From: Cristatella mucedo
Lineage: Eukaryota; Bryozoa; Phylactolaemata; Cristatellidae
Direction of reading: 5' to 3'
Assembly (NCBI GenBank): GCA_009760855.2
Contig: WPIO01000253.1
Span: 62,001 to 126,000, forward strand
Length of the DNA: 64,000 bases
Shown: piece after piece, positions 53,762 through 64,000 of the stretch
How the letters are laid out: every line of letters starts with the position of its first letter
Numbering within the stretch: the stretch's first letter is position 1
The notes under the pieces: model-generated
The model's database searches: none
What the model was told of the DNA's origin: nothing
The model's input: the letters and a program-made list of their open reading frames with translations, nothing else
Translations under genes and position numbers: made by a program

Positions 53762-54556
53762 CACTTGATAAAGCGCCCTCAGGGAACTCGAACTCTCTCT
53801 TGGCGCTTTACAGTTGCTTCTAAGGGAAATGCAATTAAATACTGAGTAATATCATGCTTGATAAACAAAAAGCATATCCGAAGACAGTTTAGAAATAGTC
53901 CCTGCGAAGAAAGCAGTGGAGTACCTGAAGGTATCACGGAGAAATCTGGTCAAGGTCCAGAGCTAAAACTACTGTGGTCAACGGTCTTTAAGCGGAGGAA
54001 TGGAACAGCTAATTTATTGTCAATACATAACCTGACGGCACGAAGAGGCTGAAACTGGTGCAGCAGTTCAGCTGGGTACGGAAGAGCCAAGGCCGACGTG
54101 GGTCTTGTGGCTCATCGTAAGAAATTTTCTGTGCAGGTCCTAGACTGGGGAACTCGCCTCCACAGTTTTTACGCAACGACAACTACTACTCTTCTGCTGC
54201 CGAATACGGCTCCTCATTTTCAGCGGTCCTGAGCTGCTGCATCCATGCTACTCACTACGTCAATGTTCTCCTGACTCGGCAATGCTTCTGGCCTTCTATT
54301 TTTTGTGTGAGATGATATCAGTTGGCCAACTAACGCATTCCGAAAGTCGCTTAGACTGAGTGTGCTATACAAAACTCTACTTCGTAATACCAACATAGTC
54401 TTAATAGCTTTCTGGAATCACAAACGCGGTACATTACACTAAATTAAGTGCGAATTACGATTGGCAAGTTAGCCATGAGATATTGCAACCTTATGGTTGA
54501 AATATTTAGATTTGCTGACCTATAAATAGTCAATCCCAAATAGGTTCAATGCAAAA
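53690..54556 (+). repeat. Copy of the 19.1-19.8 kb block
   Basis: Same rearranged LINE-2 with its inversion junction, the same flanks (CCCGCGCT... at the left), plus a LINE-1 tail (53727-53870) that the 19.1-kb copy lacks. Confidence 0.8.
53727..53870 (-). mobile_element. LINE-1 tail with (TAA)n
   Basis: 11 AAT units, then GCACTTGATAAAGCGCCCTC. Inserted after duplication of the block. Confidence 0.8.
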
Positions 54557-54559
54557 AAA

Positions 54560-55400
54560 TGCGAAACAAGCCATCTTTTCCTTCCGTAACGTGGGACTTC
54601 GTAATGCGTTTATGTTTTCAGTCTTCGAAGGTTAAAAAGTTGACATGGAGCCTTCAAAATCTTGATTAGCTGCTCGTGCGCTTTAAAACCTAATGAATTA
54701 ATAATATTGAAATATTATTATACTAATATCATTTTCAACACAATGCATAATAAAATTATCATTTACATATACACTACCTCAAGAGCCTTGACTAGAGCGC
54801 AAGAACTCAGACGGAGTTTGCAATTGAAAACGCTGGCTCTATTGCTGCTTCTTCTTGCGCCTCGCCTAGAGCGCGAGCCACTTCGCAAATTAGCAAGATG
54901 CCTCAGTCGTCGAGGTCCAAATCACGAAATGTCGCAAGTCTGAGTTAATGGCTTCCTCTCAGGAGTCAAACTTCCATGCATCTAATTTTCTCTCGGACGG
55001 GCGGGTAAGTCAGCCGCTTGCTGCGGTTGTGTCACGCCGTAGTTTAGGTTGAGCCCCTGATTCCCAAGATCGGGTGCCCCACCTCAAGAACCGCCAACAT
55101 CTGGGCACAAAGTCGGCATGCCCATGGTGACCAAGACGGCTGAAGATCCCGCTATGAACGGCTTGTTTTCGCATTTAATGGCCAAATCTAGCAGCCCCTT
55201 TCACTGCGAGGGTTTCTAGCGAAAACCTATGACCTGAGGTTCTGCTGCAGGCCTATATACAAGAGCAACGATGTCGTGCTGCCACGGTTGTCGGATGGAT
55301 GGTCCCAATAGCCATCTCTGCTTCGTCGCGGAGATCCAGGTCAAAGGCAAAAACAGTTTCGCCTCATCAACTGCTGCGCCTAATGCTGCGCCTAATGAGG
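54560..55400. other. No gene recognised
   Basis: AT-rich at the left, GC-richer from 54900. No family seen. Confidence 0.4.
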
Positions 55401-55404
55401 CTCT

Positions 55405-57190
55405 AGTCTGACATCCTCTAAGCGGCAGGTACGCGATACCACGCAGAACGCAGGGTCGGGCTCAAAGACGTTTAGTCACACGGACGCCGCTGCAGGCCAG
55501 TAGGCAACTACCCGCCATATGTCCTCAACCTAACTCTCGGGCCTTTGGTGCTCATTACTTATATACCATTGACATAAAAGTCAAGAGCCCAAACGAACGA
55601 CGGTTTCGGAAAGTCAAAAGAGCCTTATTCCCCTTTGATCTCATAATCAAATTGGACAACGACAAAACAAAGCATCACAACAACACAATTGAAATACATT
55701 CCGTCCACAACGGCCTTCTCAACTAGCACGGAGCTAGGGAACGGACGACCATTGGTAACTTTATGGCTATGTGTGGCAAAGTATTTGTCGTATCGCCGAG
55801 CCATATAGCATTCCGCTGCAAAAGCAGTCTCCAACGCGATACAAGTCTCTCCCACCGTACGAGGCATTCATTCGCTCTGACGCCTTCATTCGCTTATCCC
55901 CTTCATTCGCTTTAACGCCGGCTGCTGCCATGTGTACTGCAACCAGTGTCGCCTCTCGCGTCGCCCGTGAGACAGACGTCTCGAGCCTCGGCTCCTGTGC
56001 GACTGCCTTTATCAGCTCCGCGGGCGAATGGCACCAATGGCTTCAGTCTCTCTTCGTACACCTGACGCACCTCTTTAGCGGTCGTCTCGCTTACGTCTTC
56101 TGCTGGCCGCTCGAGCGTTTCCGCCTCCGGCATTTTATAAACTGAGGTTAAATCACTATGCGCCAACACCTGCTTCTTCCACTCCATGGTCTTCGCCTCC
56201 GACAGGTCGGCAAGCATGTCGTGTACCTTCTCGGCGAGCGTCTCGCCCGCCTTCTTAGCGGGTGCTTCACGCACTTCCGCCGATGCCAACTCGCTGGTAA
56301 CCAGCGCTATATATTTCTCAGTAGTGCCTTCCCAGCCGTGTCCGCTTCTATGGCACAGCGTCCTGTCTGACAGACAGAGCTTCCTCTCTCGCGGACAGAG
56401 CCTCCGCTTCGGCAGACAGCCGTCTGTCTCATTGAAACTGCCTTCGCTCATTCGGGCGCCGCTGTCTCGCTGCCGGAAGCCTCCGAATCACTCGTGGACG
56501 CCGCCTCTGTGGGTTTCAACGGAGTCTTTGCTGGCTCAGCCTACGTCGCCCGGCACACCATTGGTGATTGCTTCTGCCACTTCAGGTCGCTCTTGTCGGC
56601 CTCCTCAGTCCAACCAGTGTTTGCCAAATCCGAGCGCAGCAGTCGCGATTTACTGGCCACCACCTCTAGCTGCTGCAGCGTTATCGTCTCCTAATTATAT
56701 CCTCGTTATATCTTAAACCTGTCCTTACTTGCAGGGCTTGCAAAAACCTTTAAGGTGCTTCATGCAGTTGAGCCTCTATTCATCTTACACCGAGTCAAGA
56801 AGTTAGGTAGCTAACGTTATTACACCGCCTTCCAGGAACACATACGTACATGCGCCACAATGCAGGATCGACACCACTTTCCTTCAGCCTCAACTTCGAG
56901 TCGAGCAGCCAGCTTGACTAAGTCGTCCCGACGTAATAGCATTCCAACGTCATCACCTGGCGTGGGCAATTTTGCCGCTTCTGTCAAAATAACTTGTAGT
57001 TTGACATTCTCCAAGCGACAGGTACGCGATACCACACAGAACACTATATCGGGCCCAAAGACGCATATCCTCACGGACGCCACACGTTGGGCAACTGGGC
57101 GACTGCCCGTTCGGTGTACTCTACCTAACTCTCAGGTATTGGCGCTCGTTACTTCTATACCACTGTCACATATCTCAACGCACAATAAGC
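55405..57190 (-). CDS. Unknown minus-strand gene(s), Gag-like, with duplicated 5' end
   Basis: Two frames on the minus strand: 57083-56820 (MASVRICVFGPDIVF ... DDVGMLLRRDDLVKLAARLE) and 56451-55912 (179 aa, with KAGETLAEKVHDMLADLSEA and ETTAKEVRQVYEERLKPLV, helical and charged). Between them the other frames are broken by stops. The helical, Glu/Lys/Ala-rich style fits a retrotransposon Gag or a coiled-coil protein; no zinc knuckle or protease seen. The promoter-leader-start region appears twice (57190-57000 and, cut short, 55600-55405). No family name can be given. Confidence 0.4.
55558..55565 (-). promoter_or_regulatory. TATA-box-like element (minus)
   Basis: TATATAAG on the minus strand, followed by a leader (GAGCACCAAAGGCCCGAGAG) that recurs after TATAGAAG at 57152-57159. 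Probably a promoter of the minus-strand unit. Confidence 0.45.
57152..57159 (-). promoter_or_regulatory. TATA-box-like element (minus), second copy
   Basis: TATAGAAG in the same place relative to the shared leader; see 55558. Confidence 0.4.
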
Positions 57191-57194
57191 CAAG

Positions 57195-58090
57195 ACACTG
57201 TCATTTCCAAATAGCCACAAGGTCGTAATCAGCGCTCACGTTGTCCGGGCGGAGGGGTGTGAGTCCGGCTAAGGCGAAACGCCACTGTGAACGTGGTCGC
57301 GCCCGCAACGTAACCTTCGTTCCTGTTGTTTTTCGGTGGCTGCTCTAGTGGGAGTCTCTCGAAGATAAAGCGTCACACGTAAGTGATAAACGAGTTTCTG
57401 CTTTATTATACTCAACGAGCACGTATACGAGAGCGCTATCAATCTCAGCAGACGACACGAAGTACAGCGTGCATTAGAACGCCGACGTTTCGCAGCGTCA
57501 ATGGCTTAGCTATTGGCCACAGGCGATGCACGTGCATTAGTATAAATTTGTTTCGCTAGTAACAAAAGCATAGGCCGCAGGTGGTAACTTCATATGGCGA
57601 TAGTGGTTCGTCCTATTGGTGTTTCTATTTACGCTACGATGGTATCCAACCTATTAATTAATTTCAACGACAATGTACGACGCGGGTATTAGCATTTGCT
57701 GTTAGGCTGCCGGTGGTTCCCATGTTCAAAAATACGGCAACAACCCTATGGATTAATGCTCTAAGGAAAACCTTTCAATACACTCTAGAATCAGTGAAAT
57801 TCACTGCGCAGACGAAAGCTGGTCAGAACCGGAGATTTGCTCACTTCCGTGTTTCGGTTGCTTCAACCTTCCGTTGGAGGCAACAGGGCTCAGGAGAATG
57901 AGTTGTGGTACGCGGCTGTCACGGGGTGGGGGCGGTGGACTTCACGTTGGAATCGCAGGGTTTAGTCGCTCGGAAAAAGCCTTGAATCTATAACCTCTGT
58001 TCCTCTTTGGCGGCAAAATGTAGGGATGCGGGAAAAATTTTCTAGGATCCATGATTCACTGCCGCCCGTTGCCTTCCGAAAACTCTTAGT
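57195..58090. other. No gene recognised
   Basis: No convincing frame. It may be the upstream LTR or promoter DNA of the minus-strand unit. Confidence 0.35.
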
Positions 58091-58096
58091 CCGAGA

Positions 58097-58138
58097 AGCA
58101 GCAGCAGCAGCAGCAGCAGCACCAGCAGCAGCAGCAGC
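58097..58138. repeat. (CAG)n
   Basis: About 13 CAG units with one ACC break. Confidence 0.9.
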
Positions 58139-58559
58139 TATCGAAGAGCTGTGGACGCTGAGGATTCACAATGTTTCTGACCTGTGAAGCAGGTCCGCGC
58201 CGTCTGTGGCGTCAGTAAAATCCGCGGCAGCCGGTGGCCAGCTGAACGTCCCGGGTATTCAGGAGACCGTTCCAGGCGACCACACTGGCTCCGAAGATAA
58301 ACATGTGAGTTTTGAAAACGCTCGCTGCTGAACGCCGGCGCCAGCCGTGACCTTGAGGTTGCTGCATAGCCAGGTAAACCAGCGACTTCGGGAAAGGACG
58401 CAGGAGTTTAGAGTGACTCAACATCGTCTAATCTTCAGCTTTTCTTTGGTGCAGCTATCGAGCAGTTAGCCGCTGGTAGGCAGAGCAGGCATTGTGGTCG
58501 CTGGGAGCTGGAGTATAGCAACTCCAAGCACGGAATGCGGTTGCTCTTCACGATCTCGT

Positions 58560-58680
58560 TATCGATGTCGTGGGTTACAATCCTCTGATGGCAGATATGT
58601 ATTGCAGCCGCAAGCGGTGGTGACGGCCTAGAAAGCTCTCACCACCACTGTTGTACAAAAAGAGGCTGTTCAATCAGCCA
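58560..58680 (+). mobile_element. Diverged SINE-2 copy
   Basis: GTCGTGGGTTACAATCCTC, then AGCGGTGGTGACGGCC and GAGGCTGTTCAATCAGCC. Confidence 0.55.
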
Positions 58681-58693
58681 GTGTTTTTTTAAG

Positions 58694-58747
<54 letters not shown>
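58694..58747. repeat. (C)n(TC)n tract
   Basis: C run followed by ~22 TC units. Confidence 0.9.
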
Positions 58748-58749
<2 letters not shown>

Positions 58750-59417
58750 GAGCGACCAGTTTATTGTGCCCTCGAATCTCATGATGTCTTCGCCGGTTTT
58801 GTGCTGGGCTTCTCATGGGCTCAGTACATCCAAAATGTCGGAAGGCCGGAAGAGCCGGCCGTGCGACCCACTGTGAGGCAAGCTCCAAGTTTCCCCGGCT
58901 GCTCTCTTGTGAGTAGGGGGAGATAACTAATGCAAATAGGTTTCATCTGCCTGAGTCAGCAGCTGCCCCTGAGCCTGCCAACCTCTCGAACGTACTGCAG
59001 CTTCTACTGCTCTGCGATTCTTGTTCTTCCTGGCTTACTCAAAGCGCTTATAGTGCCGACAGAGAGTAACGATTTTACTATGCATCCGTCGATTGACCAG
59101 GATCTAGTGCTGCTCCATTACCGGAGGGCAAAGGGTACAAGTAAATGTCAGATGATTCCACAGCCTTATTGATGTTGCAGCAGCAGAAGAGCATCAGCTG
59201 TTATCGATATCACTATCGTTGCTTCACTAGTGAGCTTCTCGGATTTATAAACCGAGCCAGTGGCCACCTTGTAAAGTCATTGATCTGACCCTGGATTTTT
59301 CTGCGATCCTGCTAGTACGGAGTTACAGCATTGGCCATTGCAGCGCAAGCCAGCAGTTACAGAAGTGTTGCTTATTTGTTGTTTCAAGTTGCAGTCATTG
59401 CAAGCTTCTGCTGTCGC
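58750..59417. other. No gene recognised
   Basis: Short frames; nothing family-like. Confidence 0.35.
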
Positions 59418-60739
59418 TGCTGTGCCCAGTCCCTTTTTCATCGCCAACGAACGCTGACTAAATATCAACAGTGTGCCGTTGCTTTGAAGTTGCAGCTGTT
59501 GCCTGTTTTAAGTTGCTTCTGAAAAGGCCAGTTGAGAATTGTTGACACACCCTACACCATAAACCGGCCGACCGGAGCCTTGAGAGAACAGCAGCAGAAG
59601 CTTGAACCACCCACTATTGAAAGTGACCAAGCTCCAGGACATGTCGTCTGCAGGAGCTTTGAGCGATGGAAAATGTGCGAGTTTAGCCGCATAGCATGAT
59701 TTAAAATCGACAGCTAGCCAGCCCAACAGGATGACATCGAAAAAGGAACTACATTGTTCGCATAGACTTTTTTCAGTCAGATGCATGCTAAACAAATGGT
59801 GGCGAATGATGAATGTTGGGAAAATAAGTGTCAAACAAACGGAAGCAGCCAGTCTAATGGGCCGAAGCAGAAGCAAGTTCACCTATCGACTCTTCGAGGC
59901 TCTGTCTCTGTTAAGCAGATTTCGTAGTCTCGCTTCCACCGCCGCACGATTAGTTCCTAGTCCATTCTTGCTTCTTTATTTTCGTTTCTCATCCTAGCTT
60001 ATGCCTGGGTCAGCCGTGCCCTGCCGTCAGGTGACGTCAGCGACATCAAGTTCCTCCTAGCTGATGCTCTCGATGCCAACATGTTGGAACAAACCGGAAG
60101 CGCCACGGACTTGTTCTCGAACATGGACAATACAAGATGTTTAACACACATGTTCTCGAAACAACAACAATGTTCTCGAACATGCGAGCCACGTTCCTTT
60201 AAACCGGCTGCTTTAACTATGCCTATGACCGGTTCATGTGGCTAGCAGTTGCAGTGCTAGCAGAGCCGAACCGCATATCGTGCATTCATGTTGATTTCAG
60301 AGGCACACAACCCTCTAGTCCGAGTACAAGAGTGGATGCCCAGCCGTGATGGTCTGAGCAGCCTGCTGCATGCAATTTCAACTTGCTTATTTGAAATTCT
60401 GATTGGGTGACACGTCACCTGTCGGCAACATGGTGGCGTTCGATTTCGAATATCCATAAGACAAAGTGTTTGCCAACTCTAAGGAATCAGTTGAAATCAT
60501 GCAAGTAGACTAAAGAATAACAAGAGGTTCGGCTTAAAGAGTATATACCTTACACCAGGCAATCTTTTTAGCTATTCATCTAGCTTACGAAACTCGAATT
60601 CGAATCCAAAATCCCTAGTTTCATATGGTTTCTGATCCTTTCACGTTTTCGTTTCCAGAAATATTATTAGTATTTGAGCTTACACCTAATGTAAAGTAGC
60701 CTAGAAAGAGCTTGTGTTCTCCGATGGCACTATATCAAA

Positions 60740-60960
60740 TGCATTATTGTTATTATAATATTTTAGGTTACTATTAATATTATTATTATTAATATTATTT
60801 AGGTTTATTATTTAGGTTTATTTATTTAGGTTTATTTTTAGGTTACTATTATTATTATTATTTAGTTATTATTATTTAGGTTATTATAATATTTTATTTA
60901 TAATATTTTATAATATTAATATATTATAATATTTTATTTTACTTATTATATTATTTTGGG
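60740..60960. repeat. (TTATTATTTAGG)-like AT-rich expansion
   Basis: Irregular TTA/TTTAGG array at the site of a LINE-type tail; absent from the left copy. Confidence 0.75.
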
Positions 60961-61009
60961 TTAGCTGTGATATTTTTAGGATATAGTACATATATGAGGT
61001 TATGCTACT

Positions 61010-62020
61010 GTGAGATCATCACCACTTGCTCGAAATTTAAGTGTCATATCCATCAGCTGCCTTATTTTTGAAAGCTTCATTTAGAAGACTGCTTCTACAG
61101 CTAGCCATCATGTCCGATCCCTATCCAAGATTAGGCGCTGTCTGGCAAAGCTGCTTGCAAAAAACTTAACTAGCTCCTTAGTTCTGTCTCGGCTTGGTTA
61201 TTGTAATTCCCCTTTGGTTGGGTTACCAAGGAAAGCACCTAGGCCACTGCTGCTGACTATGAATATGGCTGCATCGCTAGTCCTCAAGTCCAAGAGGTTT
61301 AAGCACACGTCTCCCTAGCTAAATAAGCTAGTAATGAAGCCAGTTGAGCAACAGATACAGAGCAAAGTTCTCAAGCTGACCTACACGGCCTGCCACGGCT
61401 TGATTTCTTTGTACCTTGCTAAACTGCTGCACCAGATTCAGCCTCTTCGCGGCCTAAGGTCCTGTGTGGACAATAAATTACCACTTTCATTCTTCCGTCT
61501 AAAGATCATTGGCAACCGAAGCTTGAGCTCAGCAGGTCATAGACTGTGCAACTCGCTTCCTCAATTCTTATGCAACGACAAATACACTTCGGCTGCCGTA
61601 TATGACTCACCTGTTCAGCGGTCCGGAGCTGCTACTTCCAAGCTACTAACTACGTCACCCGCTCTCCTGACTGTGCCATAAAAATTAATAATAAATCCTA
61701 GCTGATTAAACAGCCTCTTTTTTAATAGTGACAGAAGAGCCTTAACGGCAGTCACCACTGCTTGCAGTGGCGATAAAGAATCGCCCACTGCAGGAATCGA
61801 ACCCACGATCTCGGGACCGAGGTCGTGAAAGCAACTGCCTTACACAGTGTGCCATCACGGCTAGGCTTCCCACTTTCTCGTCTTTGCGTGCGACGAAGTC
61901 CAGTAGCTACTGAATGTGTACCGAAAGCCGCTTAGGCTGCGAGTGAGCTATAAAAAAAATCTCCTGCCTAACATCAGCATAATCTTTATGTCTTTGTGAT
62001 GTTACAGGTGGAAATACATT
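61010..62020 (+). mobile_element. LINE-2 3' part with SINE-2 inserted
   Basis: Frame 61334-61681: GLISLYLAKLLHQIQPLRGL, LCNSLPQFLCN. 3'UTR at 61895-62020. A SINE-2 (minus, 61700-61870) sits between, as in the left block. Confidence 0.7.
61700..61870 (-). mobile_element. SINE-2 copy
   Basis: Same head and tail as at 23915, same place in the LINE-2, so it predates the duplication. Confidence 0.7.
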
Positions 62021-62945
62021 ACATGAAATATGCTACTGGAATGAGTGAGCCAAGTAGGCTCAGATTAACAAAGGAAACCCAGCTTAATTCATACATTGTT
62101 TCACGACTTGACGAAATTAATTGCCAGTATCTATTATTTCTAAATACAGGAGTTCCATATTGAAAGACCTTTTTGACACCGAGAGGAAGTACGTACCTAT
62201 ACAACCAGGGATACATTTTCTAGGCTCAGCTTGATTAGATAGTCTTGGTGAGGCTCTTTAGTCACTGATTATCTTTAGTGTTTGATGCGACCTTAATGTT
62301 TACAGATTTGGTGCGAAGCTTAAAATAACTGTTTTATTTGTCTCAACATGAAATGAGATTGAAATTGAGCCACTTTCAGAAGAGCACGTGCGAATAGTAG
62401 CATTTTTGTTTGGTCAACGAATAATTCAGGTAGATTTCTATCGGCCAAATCCGGCCTCTGATGTTGTTGTTGGCTATTGTATGCGGACCCAATGCTTTGT
62501 TTCAGTTGCCGGCATCAGGCTGCTCATTAGACTGGCTTATTAGTTGACGACCAACTAGCAAGCTATTTGTACTGCAATCGAAAATAATAGTAATACACAC
62601 GGACATACTCGACAGTAACGTATACCTCTTGCTTCATGCTGGGGTCTGCTTGGCTATATCGCGTAGCTTGTGTGCATGCTTGTCGTGCCACCTCGGTTTA
62701 TTCGAGGGGTAAGTAAAGGTAAAACTAAGGTCGTGTGCTCAAGCCCTTAGGCATATATATGACCCCGGGGTGAGATTAAGTACTCTTAGGTTGGTATACA
62801 AACGAATTATGTGTTTTATATTTTCACTCTTGGTAGTGTTTAGCAACATATCCGTATAGCGTTGCCACAGGGAAGCATGCCCAGATTTGCATTCAAAGCA
62901 TCAGATGATTTGCTAGCTTGTATTTAGAAGCGCTGCTAGTTGCAG

Positions 62946-63188
62946 GCAAAAAGACACGAGTGCCCTCATTATTGGATCTGGACGAGCAACCGACTTATTC
63001 AACGTCGGTTGTCGATGAGCAACAGACGCAAGCCTTACAAAGCATCGACTACGATCAGGTCGATCGTGTTGAAGAAACACCAGAAGTCGGTCGCCACGGT
63101 ATCCAGACTATTGACGTCAATATCGTGATCGCCTGCTACGATAAAGCCGACTCGCTAGGCTTCGGCCGGTCGGCCGACGTTTACAAAG
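62946..63188 (+). CDS. Paralogous kinase-like exon (Gly loop)
   Basis: Acceptor GCTAGTTGCAG, open frame of 81 codons, donor AAAG/GTTGGT (canonical GT). Ends SLGFGRSADVYKG, which fits GxGxxxxVYKG better than the left copy. The linker is shared (STSVVDEQQTQ, DQVDRVEETPEV). The next exon is not in the window. Confidence 0.5.
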
Positions 63189-63233
63189 GTTGGTTGCCTC
63201 TGTGCTTCCGAGTCTCGGTGGCAGCCAGCAGCA

Positions 63234-64000
63234 GACCACTGGGGTTGTTGTTGGCTATCGTATGCGGACCCAATGCTTTATTTCAGTTGCCGGCATCAGG
63301 CTGCTCATTAGGCTGGCTTATTAGATGACGATCAACTAGCAAGCAGTATCTGTACAGATCGCTCTAATCAAAATAAATAGCAAAACACATGGTCATACTC
63401 GTCAGTAATGCAACGCCCATCGCTGTGATAGCACACTAGGTAAGGCAGTTGCTTTGTCGACCTCGGTCCCGAGGTCATGGGGTCGATTCCTGCGGTGGGC
63501 GATTGCTTATCACTACTGCAGGTAGTGGTCATAGGCATAAAGACTCTCATGTTGCTATTCAAAAAAATAGGCTGTTCAATCAGCAAGAATTTTAACGTGT
63601 TCCTCGTGCTTCATGCTGGGGTCTGCTTGGCTATGTCGCAAAGCTCGTGCATGCTTGTCGTGGCACCTTGGTTTATTCTAGGGAAGGGGTTAGGTGCTTG
63701 CCTTAATGAATAAGGGTCGTGTGCTTAAGACCTTAGGCATATATATGACCCCGGGGTGAGATTAAGTACTCTTAGGTTGGTATACAAATGAATAATGTGT
63801 TTTGCATTTTCACTATTGGCGGTTTTTAGGGACATATCTGTATAGCATTGCACAGGGAAGTATTTCCATATGTGCATTCAAAGCGGCTCTTGATTTACTT
63901 GCTCTCTCTCGGAGCACTGCTTGTTGCAGGTGAGAAGGTACGACTGCCCTCAGACTTGAATCTGAATGAGAAACTGATTCGTTCAACATTGGTTGCATAA
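63234..64000 (+). repeat. Third, partial copy of the kinase-exon unit
   Basis: Repeats 24670-25435 in order, including the SINE-2 at 63418-63590 and the SINE-1-like piece at 63680-63800. It follows the second copy directly, so the unit is tandem here. The window ends inside its exon. Confidence 0.75.
63930..64000 (+). pseudogene. Kinase-like exon, third copy, cut by window end
   Basis: After TTGTTGCAG the frame (LPSDLNLNEKLIRSTLVA) ends in TAA at 63998-64000, where the other copies read on, so this copy seems broken. Confidence 0.4.

Larger units (their letters stand above)
59418..63225 (+). repeat. Right copy of the 3.8-kb duplicated block
   Basis: Collinear with 21825-25650. It carries the TTCTCGAA cluster, LINE-2, SINE-2 and the kinase-like exon in the same order. 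Confidence 0.8.

Overview
The window looks like a metazoan (probably invertebrate) nuclear genome. It has GT-AG introns, L2/CR1-group LINEs with (TAA)n tails, tRNA-derived SINEs, Ty3/gypsy-like LTR elements with 4-bp target duplications, and an endogenous Polinton/adintovirus-like DNA virus. A sponge or cnidarian would fit, but nothing here fixes the species.

1-12.2 kb is a visibly AT-rich, decayed double-jelly-roll virus element whose left end lies outside the window. Its order is: packaging ATPase (C-terminal half), a ~390-residue unknown protein, three tandem paralogues (P1-P3, candidate minor capsid or vertex proteins), a Gly-rich/coiled-coil virion-type protein, the major capsid protein, a fibre with phage-tail-fibre-like repeats, a zinc-ribbon protein (minus), a retroviral-type integrase and a two-TM protein (minus). 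Most genes carry stops or frameshifts. Starts sit directly behind a TATAGA-type motif, and two divergent genes share one palindromic copy. No PolB or adenovirus-type protease is visible. Three younger insertions sit inside: a 5'-truncated LINE-2 (9-bp TSD), a SINE, and a 2.4-kb GC-rich cassette with a caspase-like domain flanked by a 17-bp duplication.

12.2-25.8 kb holds a 66-bp repeat ORF carrying a piece of the viral fibre gene, an inverted repeat, a degenerate ~165-bp tandem repeat, LINE and SINE fragments, and a candidate kinase exon. 25.8-31.7 kb is a minus-strand gag-pro LTR retrotransposon without a visible pol, with a solo LTR of a second family nested in gag. It appears to sit in the intron of a host kinase-like gene (exons at 25.4 and 32.15 kb).

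32-52 kb is mostly repeats with one convincing terminal exon (40.4 kb), an inverted repeat (42.0-42.96 kb), LINE copies, and a second, broken copy of the caspase cassette (46.4-49.6 kb). 51-64 kb contains a nested LINE/LTR/LINE structure, a minus-strand gene with a duplicated TATA-plus-leader, and a block (53.7-54.6 and 59.4-63.2 kb) paralogous to 19.1-25.6 kb in the same order, ending in extra copies of the kinase exon.

Family calls come from reading motifs by eye; no database search was possible.
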